Part shown: one piece after another, positions 22,203 to 33,651 of the stretch
Layout: each line of letters opens with the position of its first letter
How positions within the stretch are numbered: position 1 is the stretch's first letter
NCBI GenBank assembly: GCA_030512335.1
Contig: JAULSU010000006.1
Coordinates: 2,170,001-2,234,000, forward strand
Direction: 5' to 3'
Origin: Immersiella caudata
Lineage: Eukaryota; Ascomycota; Sordariomycetes; Sordariales; Lasiosphaeriaceae
DNA: 64,000 bases
Notes under the pieces: model-generated
The model's database searches: none
The model's input: only the letters and a program-made list of their open reading frames with translations
What the model was told of the DNA's origin: nothing
Program-made: the position numbers and the translations under genes

Positions 22203-22723
22203 TGTGACGACCCGCAGGCCACCCTTGTGGCCGGAACGGACCGACGTGTCCCCGCAGGAGTCACGGTGCGGGACCCGCGAGGCGCACCCTAATCCACACT
22301 ATGTGCTCCGTGCCAAGACATTGCTCCGCAACAGAGCATGGCTAGACCCACAGAGCACTTGCTCCGTGATCTGTACGAACCCCTTGACAGAGCAACGGAG
22401 CAGTCACAAGTTACCACCTGTTATACTGTTCTGTATAGTTAGATTCCTTATACCGTTCGGTATAAGAACCCATCACCGCAGCCACGGTTCGTGAGGGACC
22501 CTTTTGGTTCCTCACGCAAGTATTCGCTCGTCAATTGAACCAACTTCGATTGTGTCCTACTGCACCAACGCTTGGAGCATTGCTCTGCTTATAGTGACAT
22601 ACGACCGCCGTTGACCAGTGAACCCCCGTCTGTAAGGACTTGCCTCTGTACTATTCCTCTCTACCCCACCCAACCTATCTACCGACCCTGCCGACCGATT
22701 GTCGACAGGTAGAGGTCGTAACA
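22203..22723 (-). repeat. Solo LTR 2, same family, opposite orientation (521 bp)
   Basis: Its reverse complement begins TGTTACGACC and ends GGTCGTCACA like LTR 1, with clear similarity along both arms and divergent middle parts. It has its own 5-bp duplication, ATTGC, at 22198-22202 and 22724-22728, so it is an independent insertion 487 bp from LTR 1. Confidence 0.92.
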
Positions 22724-24779
22724 ATTGCGTGAGGTTGCTTGTTAAGGTTCTGGCTGAAAGCCAGAACCTCCTTCTTTATAGACCGCTCCGTAGGATTCAG
22801 CTTCGTCAACACCATGGCTGAGGCTGACTGGCGTTCAGGCGGTGCCAGGCATCCAGTCAGCTTCGCTGACCGGAAGCCCAGGGCCCCTGAACCCTTTTCT
22901 TTCTAACAGTTACTCGCAATCGAAGTTTATGGTGTTGTGCACGGTCCAACTTAGGGGCTGTTCTAAAGGCAGGGGTGTTCTAAAAGCTCCCCCCCCCCTG
23001 ACTTAGCCTGTCGCTACCGTTCTTGTTCCTCCATGGGTCACTCAACCTCTGTTGTCAAGCACAAACGTCGCGCTCAAACCCTCCTCCTCCTCCTGCCCTA
23101 GAAATATGGCCATGCTTTCCGTCCACAGCCTGCCACTTTACATAACGGTCATCTGGAAGGGAAGGCTTCCCATTGCTAAAACACGATGAGCTTATCCCCA
23201 TCCGTGTACTCAACGACAGCCCTCTTTTCCTCCCTGTCCCTCACCACACTAATGATCTTTGACCGAAAAGAAGCCAAGACGCAAATCTCATTCTGATTCT
23301 TCTCCCCCCACGCACGAATCTCAGCGCACCAATAACCAAAGGATCACATTCTGGGCATATATCCACCGCGATGTCATGATCTTCCCCGTCCTTCAGCACC
23401 TCCTGGTTCTCGCCATCATGTTCAAGCCTACCCCCGTCCTTGCTGGCGCTGGTCCTACCTAGTGTTCCGTATTTACCATTCATCCCCAACCCATACGAAT
23501 TTCCTTTTTTTCAACACCCCTATTGAACGTATGGGTAATTACATTAGTCAGCATGGTCTTGGCAAGGGTTAGGGTTTACATGGGGAAAATCATACCCACT
23601 TTTTATCCTACTGCTGCGAACTTTCCCCACCAAACTCAACACTTTCTTGATCCTCAATTCAATTCCAATGAGTCAGACGACGAGATAGAGGCACTTTGGT
23701 CTTGATTTTCTATTTTTAACAGCCAAATATCAATTTTTTTGGACACCAAACCCAGCCCCAGTCAAGTGCCCAATCAGGAAAAGTGTGGGACCCCCTTTCA
23801 CCCAAACGCCTTGGCATTTTCACCAAAATCTCGTACGAAACTGATACCGAGATTTGAGTGAAAAAATGAAATTTCACTTTACGGTTACGGAACACTAGTC
23901 CTACCACACCTAGTACCAAGGGTGCCGTCAGCGTCACCATTTCCAGCCTGTTCTTCCTCAAGACGCCAGCGCCTTGTCTCGATGCCGCATTCAACGGTAC
24001 AAACGAGGCCTCCGTCAACACCTTGCCCAATTTCAGATGCTGTGATGCACGCTGCGTCGACTGCAGCCCACAGAAGTGTTTTGCACCTGGGCCCCCACTG
24101 CGCGTAGTGTCAGAATCTAGGTACCTACCTACCTTGGGGATGCTGAGTCGGCCGACAGCGAGTGACTTGTAGGAGGGAATATGAATCTGTTGCGGACGCA
24201 TGTAGGCCCTACACAAAGACTTGGGCACAAGACCTGGGGGCGCATCAGTTTGAGGGGAAACACCGGGTTGGGCTATGCGAGAGGTGCACAGCAGCATGAA
24301 TTTAGGACGCAGCGTACTGGAATTGATGATTTCTAGGTAGGCTACCTAGCTTAGAGAGCACAGGTTGAGATGGAAAGCATTGGGTTCAACATTTTTCTAG
24401 GTTGGCTCCATTCGTTCCAGTGGGTCAGTCCGTGGGGCGTTTGATGAGACTGCCTGGGTACCTACCTTTGAAGGTAACTCAGGTAGTTCCTTCCCTCCTT
24501 GTCAAGCCTCGCCAATTGGTGGGCATGAATGCAGGGATTGTTTCAAAGGTGGGCAGCTGGAATCCTCAATTTCCGAACCACATTCTTCCGTCTCTTCACG
24601 ATTTATCCTACAGCAGCGTCCTTCCCGCGTCCTTGTCGGCTCACTCCACATCCTCAATATCAACACTCAAATTTCTCCTGAAGCTCGCTGGTTTCTCCGC
24701 CTTCGGTCCCATTTCCAACCCAAGACCTACCGCGAAAGCCAGTCAGTCGACTTCCTGAACAAACAGATGGAGAATAAAA
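22724..24779. other. Long intergenic stretch without a supported gene
   Basis: Contains a strong hairpin near 22749-22773 (GGTTCTGGCT / AGCCAGAACC) and several copies of a GGTACCTACCT-type motif (near 24119, 24333, 24458). Short frames show no family motif. Confidence 0.5.
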
Positions 24780-27020
24780 TTACTTACGGGTTCTCTTCTG
24801 ACGCGAATGAGCTTCGCACAACGCAATACCCTGCCTCAGTCCCTCCAGCTCGCCTACCAGCTTCGCGCGAGTGTGCTGGATTTGAGCCGATTCAGCCGCG
24901 AGGTCGAGAACAGCGTCATCCTCCATTCCAGCAAATTTCCCCGTCGCGAGGATTTTGGGGATCTCACAGACAAGCTCGTTCTCGATGGCCAGAATGACGA
25001 CATTCTCGGTGAATGCCCGCCGCGAGATTTCATAGTACACCACCAAGTTGTCGATCATTCTTTCCGCCGACGGCAAATTGTACTGTTGGTTCTGGCGACA
25101 CAGGTTGTTGACGAGGTGCTGTGTTTGAGCCTCATTCCCACCGCGCAGCACGACTTTCTTGGCCTGTGGCAACATACCCGGCTCCTGGCCACTGTCCGCT
25201 TGTAGCTTCTCCAACAGCACAATCTGCCTGTTGATACGGTTCTCGTGTCTTACTCTGCTGCGACGTTCGAATTCGTGCTCTTGTGCGATGGCGTATCCAA
25301 CCCGGCGAGGCAACAGCTCCTCCAGCTTCCGGTCCAACGCCTCACGCTTCGCCTCAAAGTACGGATCGACGAACTCCGCCTGAACACGCTCTCGCGTCTC
25401 CTCATCGGCACCAAACACGTACTCGAGCAGCTTCTTGGCAAAGGTGTGGCACACGTCCGTGGCAACCTTGGCATGGGTCTCGGCGATGTTTCGCCATGGC
25501 GTTGATAGCCCCTGGAAGAACTGCAGCGTTGCCCCGTAGTTCGGTTCCCCGGGGAACTGACAGCCTTGGTTTTGCGCAGCGAAGCGGTCCATCTCGAGTT
25601 TCAGGTCGTACTCCCCTATCGTCTGGGGTTCGTTAATCTGATAGCCTTGCTCGACTCCAGCGAGGTACTCTGGAACGGGTTGAACTTCGCCACTGTCCAT
25701 GGGATCTCCATCCACCCACTCAATCAGTCGGCCCTGCCCCTTGGTGTACATCATTGTGACAAAGACGCGGTTGAGATCGCGTATCAGAGCCCGGAGCTTG
25801 CGGACACGTGGAGCCAGGGGGTCGCCATTGTCTTGATTCGTCTCATCCGATGACGCAGAGCTGGCGAGACCATCGAAAAAGAAGCTGTCCATGTAGCTCC
25901 CTTGGACGGCTTCGCGGGCGAGGCGTCCAAACTCGTCGGCAGCGTTGACCAGGTACTCGTTAAGCTGGCGGGGATCAGAGCGAGGCTTGCCCAAGCGGGC
26001 GAGCTTGGCGGTTCGGTCAGCAGTACAGCGCCTCATGTCCTCGACGACACTCGGCAGGCTTTTCGCAATGTGAATGGAGAGAATGCTGCTCAGTTTGGAG
26101 CGAAGGCACTTTATGCCCTTGTCTTCCTCCGGGATCGAGGACCAAGGGCTCGAAGAGAGGAAGGCAGCTTCGGTGGCATCTCGTTCATCATTGGATGTCG
26201 AAGATTCCTTTTCAGATCGGTTTCGGACAAGATGCCAGGGGTACTTGAGGCGAGTCTCCTCATTGCTGCCGGTAGCGATTTCCATATACCGGTCGGTCTG
26301 GGATCCGGGCTGCAGCGTGTCGAGCTGAGTAATGACTCCCAGAGTCCTCTCGCGTCGGGGGTCCACAGCCCCGGCTTCATTGAGAACCTTCTGCTGGCTG
26401 ATGCGCGCACTTGCACCCATAACGGCGAGGATGATGGTGTTACTGCGACCAAGGTAACGCCGCGCCAGTTCATCGACGACGAGCCGGTCGTGGTAGTTCT
26501 GTCCGCTGCCTGAGCCGTAGTAAAATCCGGGGAGGTCGACCAGCGTGAGGTTGGGCACATCGGGTGCAAACACGCGAATGCGCAGGACGTCTGTCGACAC
26601 GGTCTTCTTGGAGCCATCAATACCCATCAGTCTTGTGGCCTCCTCAATGATCTGCGGGATGCCCCGCTTGTCGCCATCGAGGCCACGAAGCTTCTCTTCA
26701 CGAGGCTTGCCATCCGATTTGCCAGCATCCTGCCACTCGATACTGAAGTCGACGGCCGCGATAGGGTCGGTGCGAAGAATCAGCTCGGTGGCGAAACGGG
26801 TACAGACATCCGTCTTCACAGGAAAACGGACACGGCTGATGGCCTCGAGCACAGACGACTTCCCCGAAGACTGGTCGCCGCACACCACAATTTGCGGAAG
26901 GTCAACAATCTTTCCAACGCCGAGAGACCGGAGTTGGTCAACTGTGTCAAACAGTTCCTTTTGGGCGAGGTGCAGCGAGCCCAGCGCTGCGACCGTTGCG
27001 TCTAGTTCAACCTCGCACAT
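24780..27020 (-). CDS. Dynamin-like large GTPase (fungal Mx/dynamin type)
   Basis: Single 746-residue frame. The ATG at 27020 (MCEVELDATV) is preferred over an in-frame ATG at 27158, because the extra residues do not resemble the family. G1 is GDQSSGKS at residues 48-55, G2 includes the threonine of DVCTRFATEL, G3 is DLPGFYYG and G4 is TQLD. A middle/stalk region follows, and a C-terminal helical GED-like segment (about 620-740) begins LPQAKKVVLRGGNEAQTQHL. Such proteins self-assemble on membranes. Classical fungal dynamins handle vesicle scission and mitochondrial division, while this divergent group is expanded in moulds with no settled role. No pleckstrin-homology or proline-rich domain is seen. 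Confidence 0.92.
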   Translation of the reverse strand: MCEVELDATVAALGSLHLAQKELFDTVDQLRSLGVGKIVDLPQIVVCGDQSSGKSSVLEAISRVRFPVKTDVCTRFATELILRTDPIAAVDFSIEWQDAGKSDGKPREEKLRGLDGDKRGIPQIIEEATRLMGIDGSKKTVSTDVLRIRVFAPDVPNLTLVDLPGFYYGSGSGQNYHDRLVVDELARRYLGRSNTIILAVMGASARISQQKVLNEAGAVDPRRERTLGVITQLDTLQPGSQTDRYMEIATGSNEETRLKYPWHLVRNRSEKESSTSNDERDATEAAFLSSSPWSSIPEEDKGIKCLRSKLSSILSIHIAKSLPSVVEDMRRCTADRTAKLARLGKPRSDPRQLNEYLVNAADEFGRLAREAVQGSYMDSFFFDGLASSASSDETNQDNGDPLAPRVRKLRALIRDLNRVFVTMMYTKGQGRLIEWVDGDPMDSGEVQPVPEYLAGVEQGYQINEPQTIGEYDLKLEMDRFAAQNQGCQFPGEPNYGATLQFFQGLSTPWRNIAETHAKVATDVCHTFAKKLLEYVFGADEETRERVQAEFVDPYFEAKREALDRKLEELLPRRVGYAIAQEHEFERRSRVRHENRINRQIVLLEKLQADSGQEPGMLPQAKKVVLRGGNEAQTQHLVNNLCRQNQQYNLPSAERMIDNLVVYYEISRRAFTENVVILAIENELVCEIPKILATGKFAGMEDDAVLDLAAESAQIQHTRAKLVGELEGLRQGIALCEAHSRQKRTRK

Positions 27021-27948
27021 CTTAGTAAGAGTTGATGAGGAAATAACGAAGAAGCAAGATAATAATATGGAAGGTGAACCAGACTGGAGTTTGGGCAACG
27101 AGTCCAAGCGAGATGGTTGGAGATGGAGGAAGTAATGGATAAGACTGACGGCGCACAAAGAAAGCAGGTCAACGGCGACGTTTTAAGCAGAAGTTGATGA
27201 AGCATTACGGCACATCCCGTGAACAAGAGGCCCATGAAAGGGTCTTGAACGGCCCTGCGAGCGCGTTGATTAATCCCTTGGCCGCCAGTAACACGCCTGG
27301 GCCACGGGGTCGTGCGGCAGGAGCTCTCCCAATTGGCTACGCCGACCCGACAGTTTGGATTGCATGGCGTTATAGCGGCCACGCCACAACCAACCGTCAT
27401 GCCTGACACGCAGCCTGCTACATTGTATATCCGCAGAGGACGCGAACCGCACGGCTCATTACTCCTCTCTTCCCTAGGTGCAATCTGAAACCACACACCA
27501 GAAGGCCATAGCGGGGGCACAGCTCTTATGCGTGGAGGAATTATTGCGCTGCAACAAACTCCGCGCTCCACGCTCCAACTCGAGGAGGAGAAATTTGCAA
27601 GAGCACCGAGACTGTGATGGCCAGGGACCCAACCATCATTGGGCGCTTGAGCGGCTGTCGGCGCGGTTGGAACCGGCATGACTACTGTCAGGTTTTTGGG
27701 GAACCCCGTCCCCTCAGTTGACCCCACGAGACCTGCATCGAGGATATTTTTTGGTTCAGGCATGCGGACGATCGGAATCACTCACGGACCATTCCCCGGG
27801 AGCGCAGACTGGGAGGGGTCGACGAGAGCAGCTCATCGCTTGAGGCGGCTAGAACTCTTCGTGTCATGGGTTCTGATTCTGACCGCAATATGAATTATCT
27901 TCCTGGCCAGTGATTTCGACTGGCAATACTCAGCCATTGGTACGACTT
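27021..27948. other. Intergenic between two minus-strand genes
   Basis: Upstream region of the dynamin-like gene and downstream region of the acyltransferase. Frames here have no recognisable features. Confidence 0.5.
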
Positions 27949-29421
27949 TCACTGCAAGCCCAACCTCTCCATTTCCCCTTGCAGAGCCTTCTCGATGGCA
28001 TCCCACGCAACATGAGGCAACCGCCCATGGATCCTCCACCCGCCATCCCTGTCATCAATGACCCTCGTCACTATCGGATCCGACGTCAACTGCAACGCTG
28101 CACGCACCTCCAGCCCCGGCCCGAAATCCGGCGTTGTCAACCCCAGATTCACGTACGACGAGAGCAAACACCTCCGACTAAACCCCGTCGTCCCCGGCAC
28201 AGCCAACTGCCCCGTCCTCGCCCGGTAGCCCAGGAATCTCATGAGCGCCACAACCCGATCCGGCTCAATAGACTTTTTGACGGCCGCCCTACTCTCCAGC
28301 GCCAGCGAAGCTAACGACGCCGCAGACAACTCCTCTGAATAACGCGGCGCCATCGCCGCGAGACCCAGCACGTTGCCTGTCGCATCGGCCGCAATTAACT
28401 CATGTCGACCTCGCAGGTTCACCGCCCTCGTCAGCGTCGTCTCGGTACCCGGCGCGTACGCGGCCCATGCAGTCTTGTAGAACCACGCGGAGACAATATC
28501 GTTCCTCGATACTCGTTCGGCACCTTTGGGTGGCAGCTCGGCGGAGACTTCAGATGCCCACTTTACGATGATGGAAGCGGGGATGTACACCGTGCCGAGG
28601 GTGGCGGGGTATCCGAGATATTGGTACTTGTCCAAGAGCTTGGCGCGGGCGAGGAGAGCGATCATGGTCAGCGGGGAGAGGGGCGTCCAGCCGGGGAAGG
28701 TTGAGTCTGCGGGGGTGATGTCGAGGGTAGAGGCAAGAGGGGCGAGGGTTGGGAGGGGTGTTTTCTTTTCGGGGCTCGTTGCCGTTGGTGTATCACGGGG
28801 AAGGGTGCTGAGTTGCTTCTCCCAGGAAGCGACTACTTGTCGGAGGGTGGTCGCGTCCATAACGACGTGTCGCCAGGCTAGGCAGATGAGAGATAGATCG
28901 CGCGCGCGAACGAAGTGGAGGTGCAATAGGGGTTTCCCCTGTCTGGCCGCGTCATCGGCGGGGACGAGGAAGGGGGATAGAGGTGCGAGGCAGGGGAGGC
29001 GGCCGGTGTTGCACTTGGTGACTTTGGGTGTTGGATGGCCCGAGGGGACGTACACCGGGACGAGATCTTGGAGGTCATGGTTTGTGTCCTCAAAGGTGGT
29101 TACGGAGAAGGGCTCAAGCGCGGGCTCTGAGGAGGGCGATGTTGATGGGAGGCGGATAGAGTAGCGTGGGTTTTGCTTTTCGTGGAGAACCAGGCGACCG
29201 CCGAGCCAGGGGGCGTCTGAAGAGATGGCATGGCGCAGGGCAGATGCCAAGTGGCTGGTATCGAGGTTGCCTTTGACAGCCCAAGCAATGATGGGGTTGG
29301 TGGTTTGGAAGAGCTTGGTCTTTTGATCAGTCATGGTAATTTCAGGGGGGGAGGGGGGGGGGGGGGGAGGACAAACCCAGTCGCAGTCCCATTGCGTCAA
29401 GGGGTGCACGCTCCCCTCCAT
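27949..29421 (-). CDS. BAHD-like acyltransferase (PF02458-type)
   Basis: 490 residues, no intron needed. The start at 29421 is chosen because it adds HPLTQWD, the conserved opening motif of fungal members (xPLTPxD); an internal ATG at 29334 would lose it. Residues 18-26 are nearly all proline, encoded opposite the G-rich tract at 29345-29367. The catalytic HxxxD is HVVMD, residues 185-189. A DFGPG stretch near residue 445 replaces the DFGWG of plant BAHD enzymes. These enzymes transfer acyl groups from CoA to alcohols or amines on secondary metabolites, as trichothecene acetyltransferases do. It sits convergent-free beside an MFS transporter on the same strand (415 bp apart) and a divergent P450, a plausible small metabolite cluster. 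Confidence 0.88.
   Translation of the reverse strand: MEGSVHPLTQWDCDWVCPPPPPPSPPEITMTDQKTKLFQTTNPIIAWAVKGNLDTSHLASALRHAISSDAPWLGGRLVLHEKQNPRYSIRLPSTSPSSEPALEPFSVTTFEDTNHDLQDLVPVYVPSGHPTPKVTKCNTGRLPCLAPLSPFLVPADDAARQGKPLLHLHFVRARDLSLICLAWRHVVMDATTLRQVVASWEKQLSTLPRDTPTATSPEKKTPLPTLAPLASTLDITPADSTFPGWTPLSPLTMIALLARAKLLDKYQYLGYPATLGTVYIPASIIVKWASEVSAELPPKGAERVSRNDIVSAWFYKTAWAAYAPGTETTLTRAVNLRGRHELIAADATGNVLGLAAMAPRYSEELSAASLASLALESRAAVKKSIEPDRVVALMRFLGYRARTGQLAVPGTTGFSRRCLLSSYVNLGLTTPDFGPGLEVRAALQLTSDPIVTRVIDDRDGGWRIHGRLPHVAWDAIEKALQGEMERLGLQ
29353..29367. repeat. G15 run in the acyltransferase 5' coding region
   Basis: Encodes prolines on the minus strand. A length change here would shift the frame between the conserved N-terminal motif and the rest of the protein. 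Confidence 0.85.
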
Positions 29422-29836
29422 GTTTTGAGGGCAGACAAAGGCGCTTTCTCTTCGGGTCGGAGAAAGGCAAATGGATGTGAGTGTTGGAGCAAAGCTCGTG
29501 GTTTATTCCCTCTTCGAGAAAGAAAAGCAAATGCGGCCACAATGATAAATATTCATTACGGGAATCCCGCTTCTTGCAGCAGATTACAAAACGAACACCA
29601 CCTTAGCCCTGTCAACAGCACACCGGAATAGTTAGGTCGTACGGGAGAACTTAACTTAGCTCCAGGCTATACTTATGGAGTATGTCAGCAAGTGTAGCAC
29701 CACTGCCCCACACGAATGAGTAAGAGCAGCTCCCAGCACGACGGGTGGTGCGGTACGGCACGGCACTGTGGGGGCCAGCTGTCTGACATGCGTATTTGCT
29801 ACCACCCTCAGCTGACCTGTCAAACCACGCCACTAA

Positions 29837-31605
29837 CTACTTGCGGTATTGCGTAAAGGACGACTCTGAAGGATTTTCCGTGTCAAACAAGGTCGTCTCG
29901 AACTGGCTCCTGCTCCGAATCCTAGGTCCGTACCGGAACAAGATCCACGGAATAGGAAGCATTGCGACCGAGATGAGCGCTAGCACTGTGCAAGCCCAGC
30001 CAATGCCGAGGTTGTTAACCACTGTTGTTCCGAGTTAGCAACTTGCATCCCACTCGTATTCGAGTGTTTCCAGGACACTCACTAGCCGGCGCCCCGAGCG
30101 GCAACCCAGCCGCAAGCAAATATCTCACAAACCCATTCGCCGCCAGCGCCGACGCCGCGGTAGCCTGCGCATACGTATCCACCATGTACATCGCCGATGA
30201 TAAAAAGACCAAGATGGTCCCAAATCCAACGGGTACGCCTCCCAACACAGATACCACCCAGCTAACGCGCTTCTCGGCGCCCCATCCGAGCATGAGCAGC
30301 CCAATGGAGATGCCAAAGCCACCGACCATGGCGCCGTAGAGCCGGTTCTCTGGTGGAATCACGCCTCGTCCTCCCCGCGCCAGGGATGCGAGGACACGTG
30401 GTCGGTAGTTGGTTCTGTCTAAGATGACGTGGATAATGGCGCCGAGGATGCAACCGACGCAGATGGACAGGAAGGTGAGTCCGGTTTGATGCGGTGAGAA
30501 GTGATATTGCCGTGCGAAGACGAGGGGGAACGCGGCGAAGAAGATGAAAAGCAGGGAGACGGTGAAGGCGCTGTAGAGGCTGAAGAAGAAGATGATGGGT
30601 TCAGTAGCTAGCATGCGGAGGGGGCGGGTTAGCGTGACGACGAGGAGGAGGCGGAGGCGGGCGGAGAAGCGCGGCCCTGAGGGTGGTTGGCTGTTCGAAG
30701 GGGAGGTTGAAGAGTTTTCTGTTTTCTTCAGCCGCCGCAAAAGGATGACCTTTTTGTAAGTTTCGCGCTGAGTCAAGAGGCCGAGGACGTTCATGCCGGC
30801 GAACATCAGCACGACCCATTGCGTCCAGCGCCAGTCGAGGGCTTGGCTCTCAGCGAGGAAGCCACCGATTACGGGGCCTGTTCATGTGTTAGTTTGCAGC
30901 TCTCCCCGATCTGACGAATGTGCGTCAATAGAGTGGCTTACGAACCCAGACTAGGCCCCATGGCCGTACTCAACGCCATCAACGCTGACGACGGCGCCCG
31001 CTGCAGCGGCGCCCAAATGTCCGCGTTAGTCCCGCTGATGACGCTCAGAACGGACCCTCCAAAGAAGCCAGCAAAGAATCGACACACGACAAGCGACACG
31101 AAGGTGCGAGAGAGCCCCGAGCCTGCAATGAACAGCGAGAAAAGCACGAGGGACACCCAGTACACGGCGCGTCGTCCCAGCGACTCGCTAATGGGCGCCG
31201 CGAGAACAGGTCCGAAGGCGAGACCAAGAACGTAAAAGGAGAGACCGAGCAGCGCGACTGTGGAGGATACGTTGAACGAAGTTGTTATCTCTGGGATTCC
31301 CGCGACGTAGAGGGATGAGGCGATAGATCTGAGTCTTCGTGAGATGGTGCATTGACTCAGAAAGGGGTAACTTACACTGAAAGACAGAAGAAAGAGGGCA
31401 CTGCGACATGTAGACTCTTGTTCGCCAGAGACCAGTTCTGAGGGTTCTCGGGGTCGTCGGGGTCAGTCCAGTCGAGTCCGGTTGGAGTGGCTGTTGATGG
31501 TTTCGCCATGATGGCTTCAGCAAGGTTGAGCTTCCCACTCAGCCCGTTGGAGCTCAGAGATGCATCCTCCTGGCCCATGTTTACCGTGACAAGAGAATGG
31601 GCCAT
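29837..31605 (-). CDS. MFS drug/polyamine transporter, DHA1 type
   Basis: Four exons, complement(join(29837..30021,30083..30877,30946..31328,31376..31605)), total 1593 bp, 530 residues. A cytosolic N-terminus contains DWTDPDDPENPQNW, the signature preceding the first helix of fungal Tpo1/CaMDR1-like carriers. Motif A-like GRRAVYW follows, and GPVIGGF in helix 5 is restored across the second intron. Twelve hydrophobic helices can be counted in the spliced product. Intron donors are GTAAGT, GTTCGT (weak, chosen for frame and motif) and GTGAGT. The third intron has TTGCTAAC as branch site. It probably exports a small molecule by proton antiport, likely the product of the neighbouring acyltransferase and P450. 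Confidence 0.9.
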
Positions 31606-32160
31606 GATTTGCAGACTGTGATCTCCGCGCCTTGGGAAAGCGGACTAGAACTGAGAAAGATACAGTGAAAAGTAAGTTCTGAGCGGCATAGCAGAACTTA
31701 GCGCGGGACCTCACAGTAGTACAAGGAAAGGCAAGGTCGAACCCGATATACACCTAGCAGTGCCTGTCGGTGGGGTAGTATTCGGTTAAGGCGATAGCCG
31801 AATTCGCACTGGGGTCTAAGCCTCGTAACCCAAGCTTTCAGCCCTGCTTCCCAAAAAAAAAAAAAAAAAAACGGTCAGCTTACATTATCTGATGCGGTTC
31901 GATGAGTAATGGTGACAGTGGGACACGGGAGATGGTGGTATTGGGTCCTAAACGAGACTTACAGGCGACCTCAATGAAAAACAGGAGATGGACGGCCGAG
32001 GAGGGTGGGGGGCGGCATAGACTTGTCCATGTGTCGAGTAACTATCACCATACTGTAATTAGCTTGAGTATCGATTATGATAATCTGCCATACTTACCAG
32101 CTTTCTCTTTATTCACAAGTAATGCCAATCCACTGGCATGTCTCTTCGAGCATCCTTGAA
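31606..32160. promoter_or_regulatory. Divergent promoter region between transporter and P450
   Basis: 555 bp between two outward starts, including an A19 run at 31853-31871. Shared control of the MFS and P450 genes is plausible, but no binding site is identified. Confidence 0.5.
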
Positions 32161-33651
32161 ATGGACTTCCTCTCGATCAAGCTGTCAGCTGTCGTCTGGG
32201 TGGTCGCCGCCCTCATCCTCGTCAAAGTCGCCAACCATCTGTCACGAAGGCGGCCCAAACAGGGTGCACCAGACCACTGCTCGGAACCGCCTAGTGTCCC
32301 CATCAACTACTTTCGCTACTTCCGACGCAATGTCTCGGGACACAGCAAGAAGAAGCTCGGACAGCTGGACGCGCTCACGGCCATGATGAACCGCTCTGGC
32401 TGGGACACCTTCCAGTGGCGGCTCCTCGGGTCTCGTACCGTCATGACGCGCGATCCTCGCAGCCTCAAGGCCCTGCACGCCACGCAGTTCCGCGACTTCG
32501 GTATGGGCAACAACCGCAAGAACAACTTCCGTCTCGCCCTGGGGCACGGCATCTTCGCCGCCGACGGAGACGAATGGCGCCATGCAAGGGGTGTGATGCG
32601 CCCGTACTTTCAGTCTGAACACGTCAAGCGCCCCAACCTCGACCCCCATGTGCGGAAGCTCCTGATGAGCATCAAAACTGGACCCGGTGGGTGGACCCTG
32701 GAAGCCGTCGACCTACAGCAGCTGTTTTATACCTTCGCGCTTGAAACCAGCTGCGATATTTTCTTCGGTCTTTCTCCTGGCAAAGACCAAGCCGCATCCT
32801 TCTCAGCCTTTGCCGCCGCCTTCGACATCGTCCAGGAGTGTCTCAGCGTTCGCACCAAGCTCGGCTGGGCGTATTTCTTGTACGATGGCCTCAAGTTCCG
32901 ACGCGCCATCGCCCAAGTCAACCGTTTCGTCGACAACGTCGTGGCGCGCGCCACTTCCGCCCCTTCGCCCACTCCAACCTTCCTGGACCAACTCCTCGCA
33001 TCCGTCCCCGACAGCAACCCAAGTCTTATTCGCTCGCAACTCCTCCATCTCCTCATAGCCTCCCGCGACACCGTCGCTGTAACTCTCGCATGGACATTCC
33101 ACCAGCTCTCGCACCACCCAGAGGAATACGCCTCACTCCGGAAGGAGATCCTCTGTGAGCCGGACGCAGATACGACCTCTCAGCACATTCGCCATGTGCT
33201 CCTCGAGTCCCTCCGCTTGCATCCCCCCATCCCAATCAACACACGCACCGCTATCCGCGACACCTGTCTCCCCCACGGCGGCGGCCTCTCTGGAAATGAT
33301 CCTATCTTCCTTCGCGCCGGCGATGAGGTGCTTTACAGTGTGTACGCCCTGCACAGAGACCCGAAGATATGGGGCACCGACGAAGAGGAGTTTCGTCCGG
33401 CGCGGTGGCATGGGCGACATAAAGGGGGGTGGGAGTTTCTGGCGTTCAATGGCGGACCAAGGGTGTGTCTGGGGCAGAGGCTGGCGATGACCCAGATGGA
33501 GGCTGTTGTGGCGGCGATGGTGAGGAAATTCGAGAGCGTGAAACCTGTTGCCGAAGCGGAAGGCGAGGGCCGGGCAAGGGTGACGTTGACGATGTCGAGG
33601 GTGGGTGGATGTAGGGTTTTATGGAAAGAGGGGGCGCCGGGAAGGAGTTAG
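32161..33651 (+). CDS. Cytochrome P450, CYP52/CYP63-like
   Basis: 496 residues, one exon. ATG 32161 starts MDFLSIKLSAVVWVVAALIL, a signal-anchor helix; an earlier in-frame ATG at 32077 would add an unlikely extension. The I-helix reads LIASRDTVAVTLAW, the ExxR is ESLR, and the haem loop is FNGGPRVCLG with cysteine 436. The pattern resembles the alkane/fatty-acid omega-hydroxylase clade (CYP52, CYP63 and relatives). It is divergent from the MFS gene and within 3 kb of the acyltransferase. Hydroxylation followed by acylation and export is the simplest joint role, as inference. Confidence 0.92.
   Translation: MDFLSIKLSAVVWVVAALILVKVANHLSRRRPKQGAPDHCSEPPSVPINYFRYFRRNVSGHSKKKLGQLDALTAMMNRSGWDTFQWRLLGSRTVMTRDPRSLKALHATQFRDFGMGNNRKNNFRLALGHGIFAADGDEWRHARGVMRPYFQSEHVKRPNLDPHVRKLLMSIKTGPGGWTLEAVDLQQLFYTFALETSCDIFFGLSPGKDQAASFSAFAAAFDIVQECLSVRTKLGWAYFLYDGLKFRRAIAQVNRFVDNVVARATSAPSPTPTFLDQLLASVPDSNPSLIRSQLLHLLIASRDTVAVTLAWTFHQLSHHPEEYASLRKEILCEPDADTTSQHIRHVLLESLRLHPPIPINTRTAIRDTCLPHGGGLSGNDPIFLRAGDEVLYSVYALHRDPKIWGTDEEEFRPARWHGRHKGGWEFLAFNGGPRVCLGQRLAMTQMEAVVAAMVRKFESVKPVAEAEGEGRARVTLTMSRVGGCRVLWKEGAPGRS

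Noticed and set aside
21224..22723. A single 1.5-kb foldback transposon with 500-bp arms
   Set aside because: Each arm has its own perfect but different 5-bp target duplication, which fits two independent solo LTRs better.
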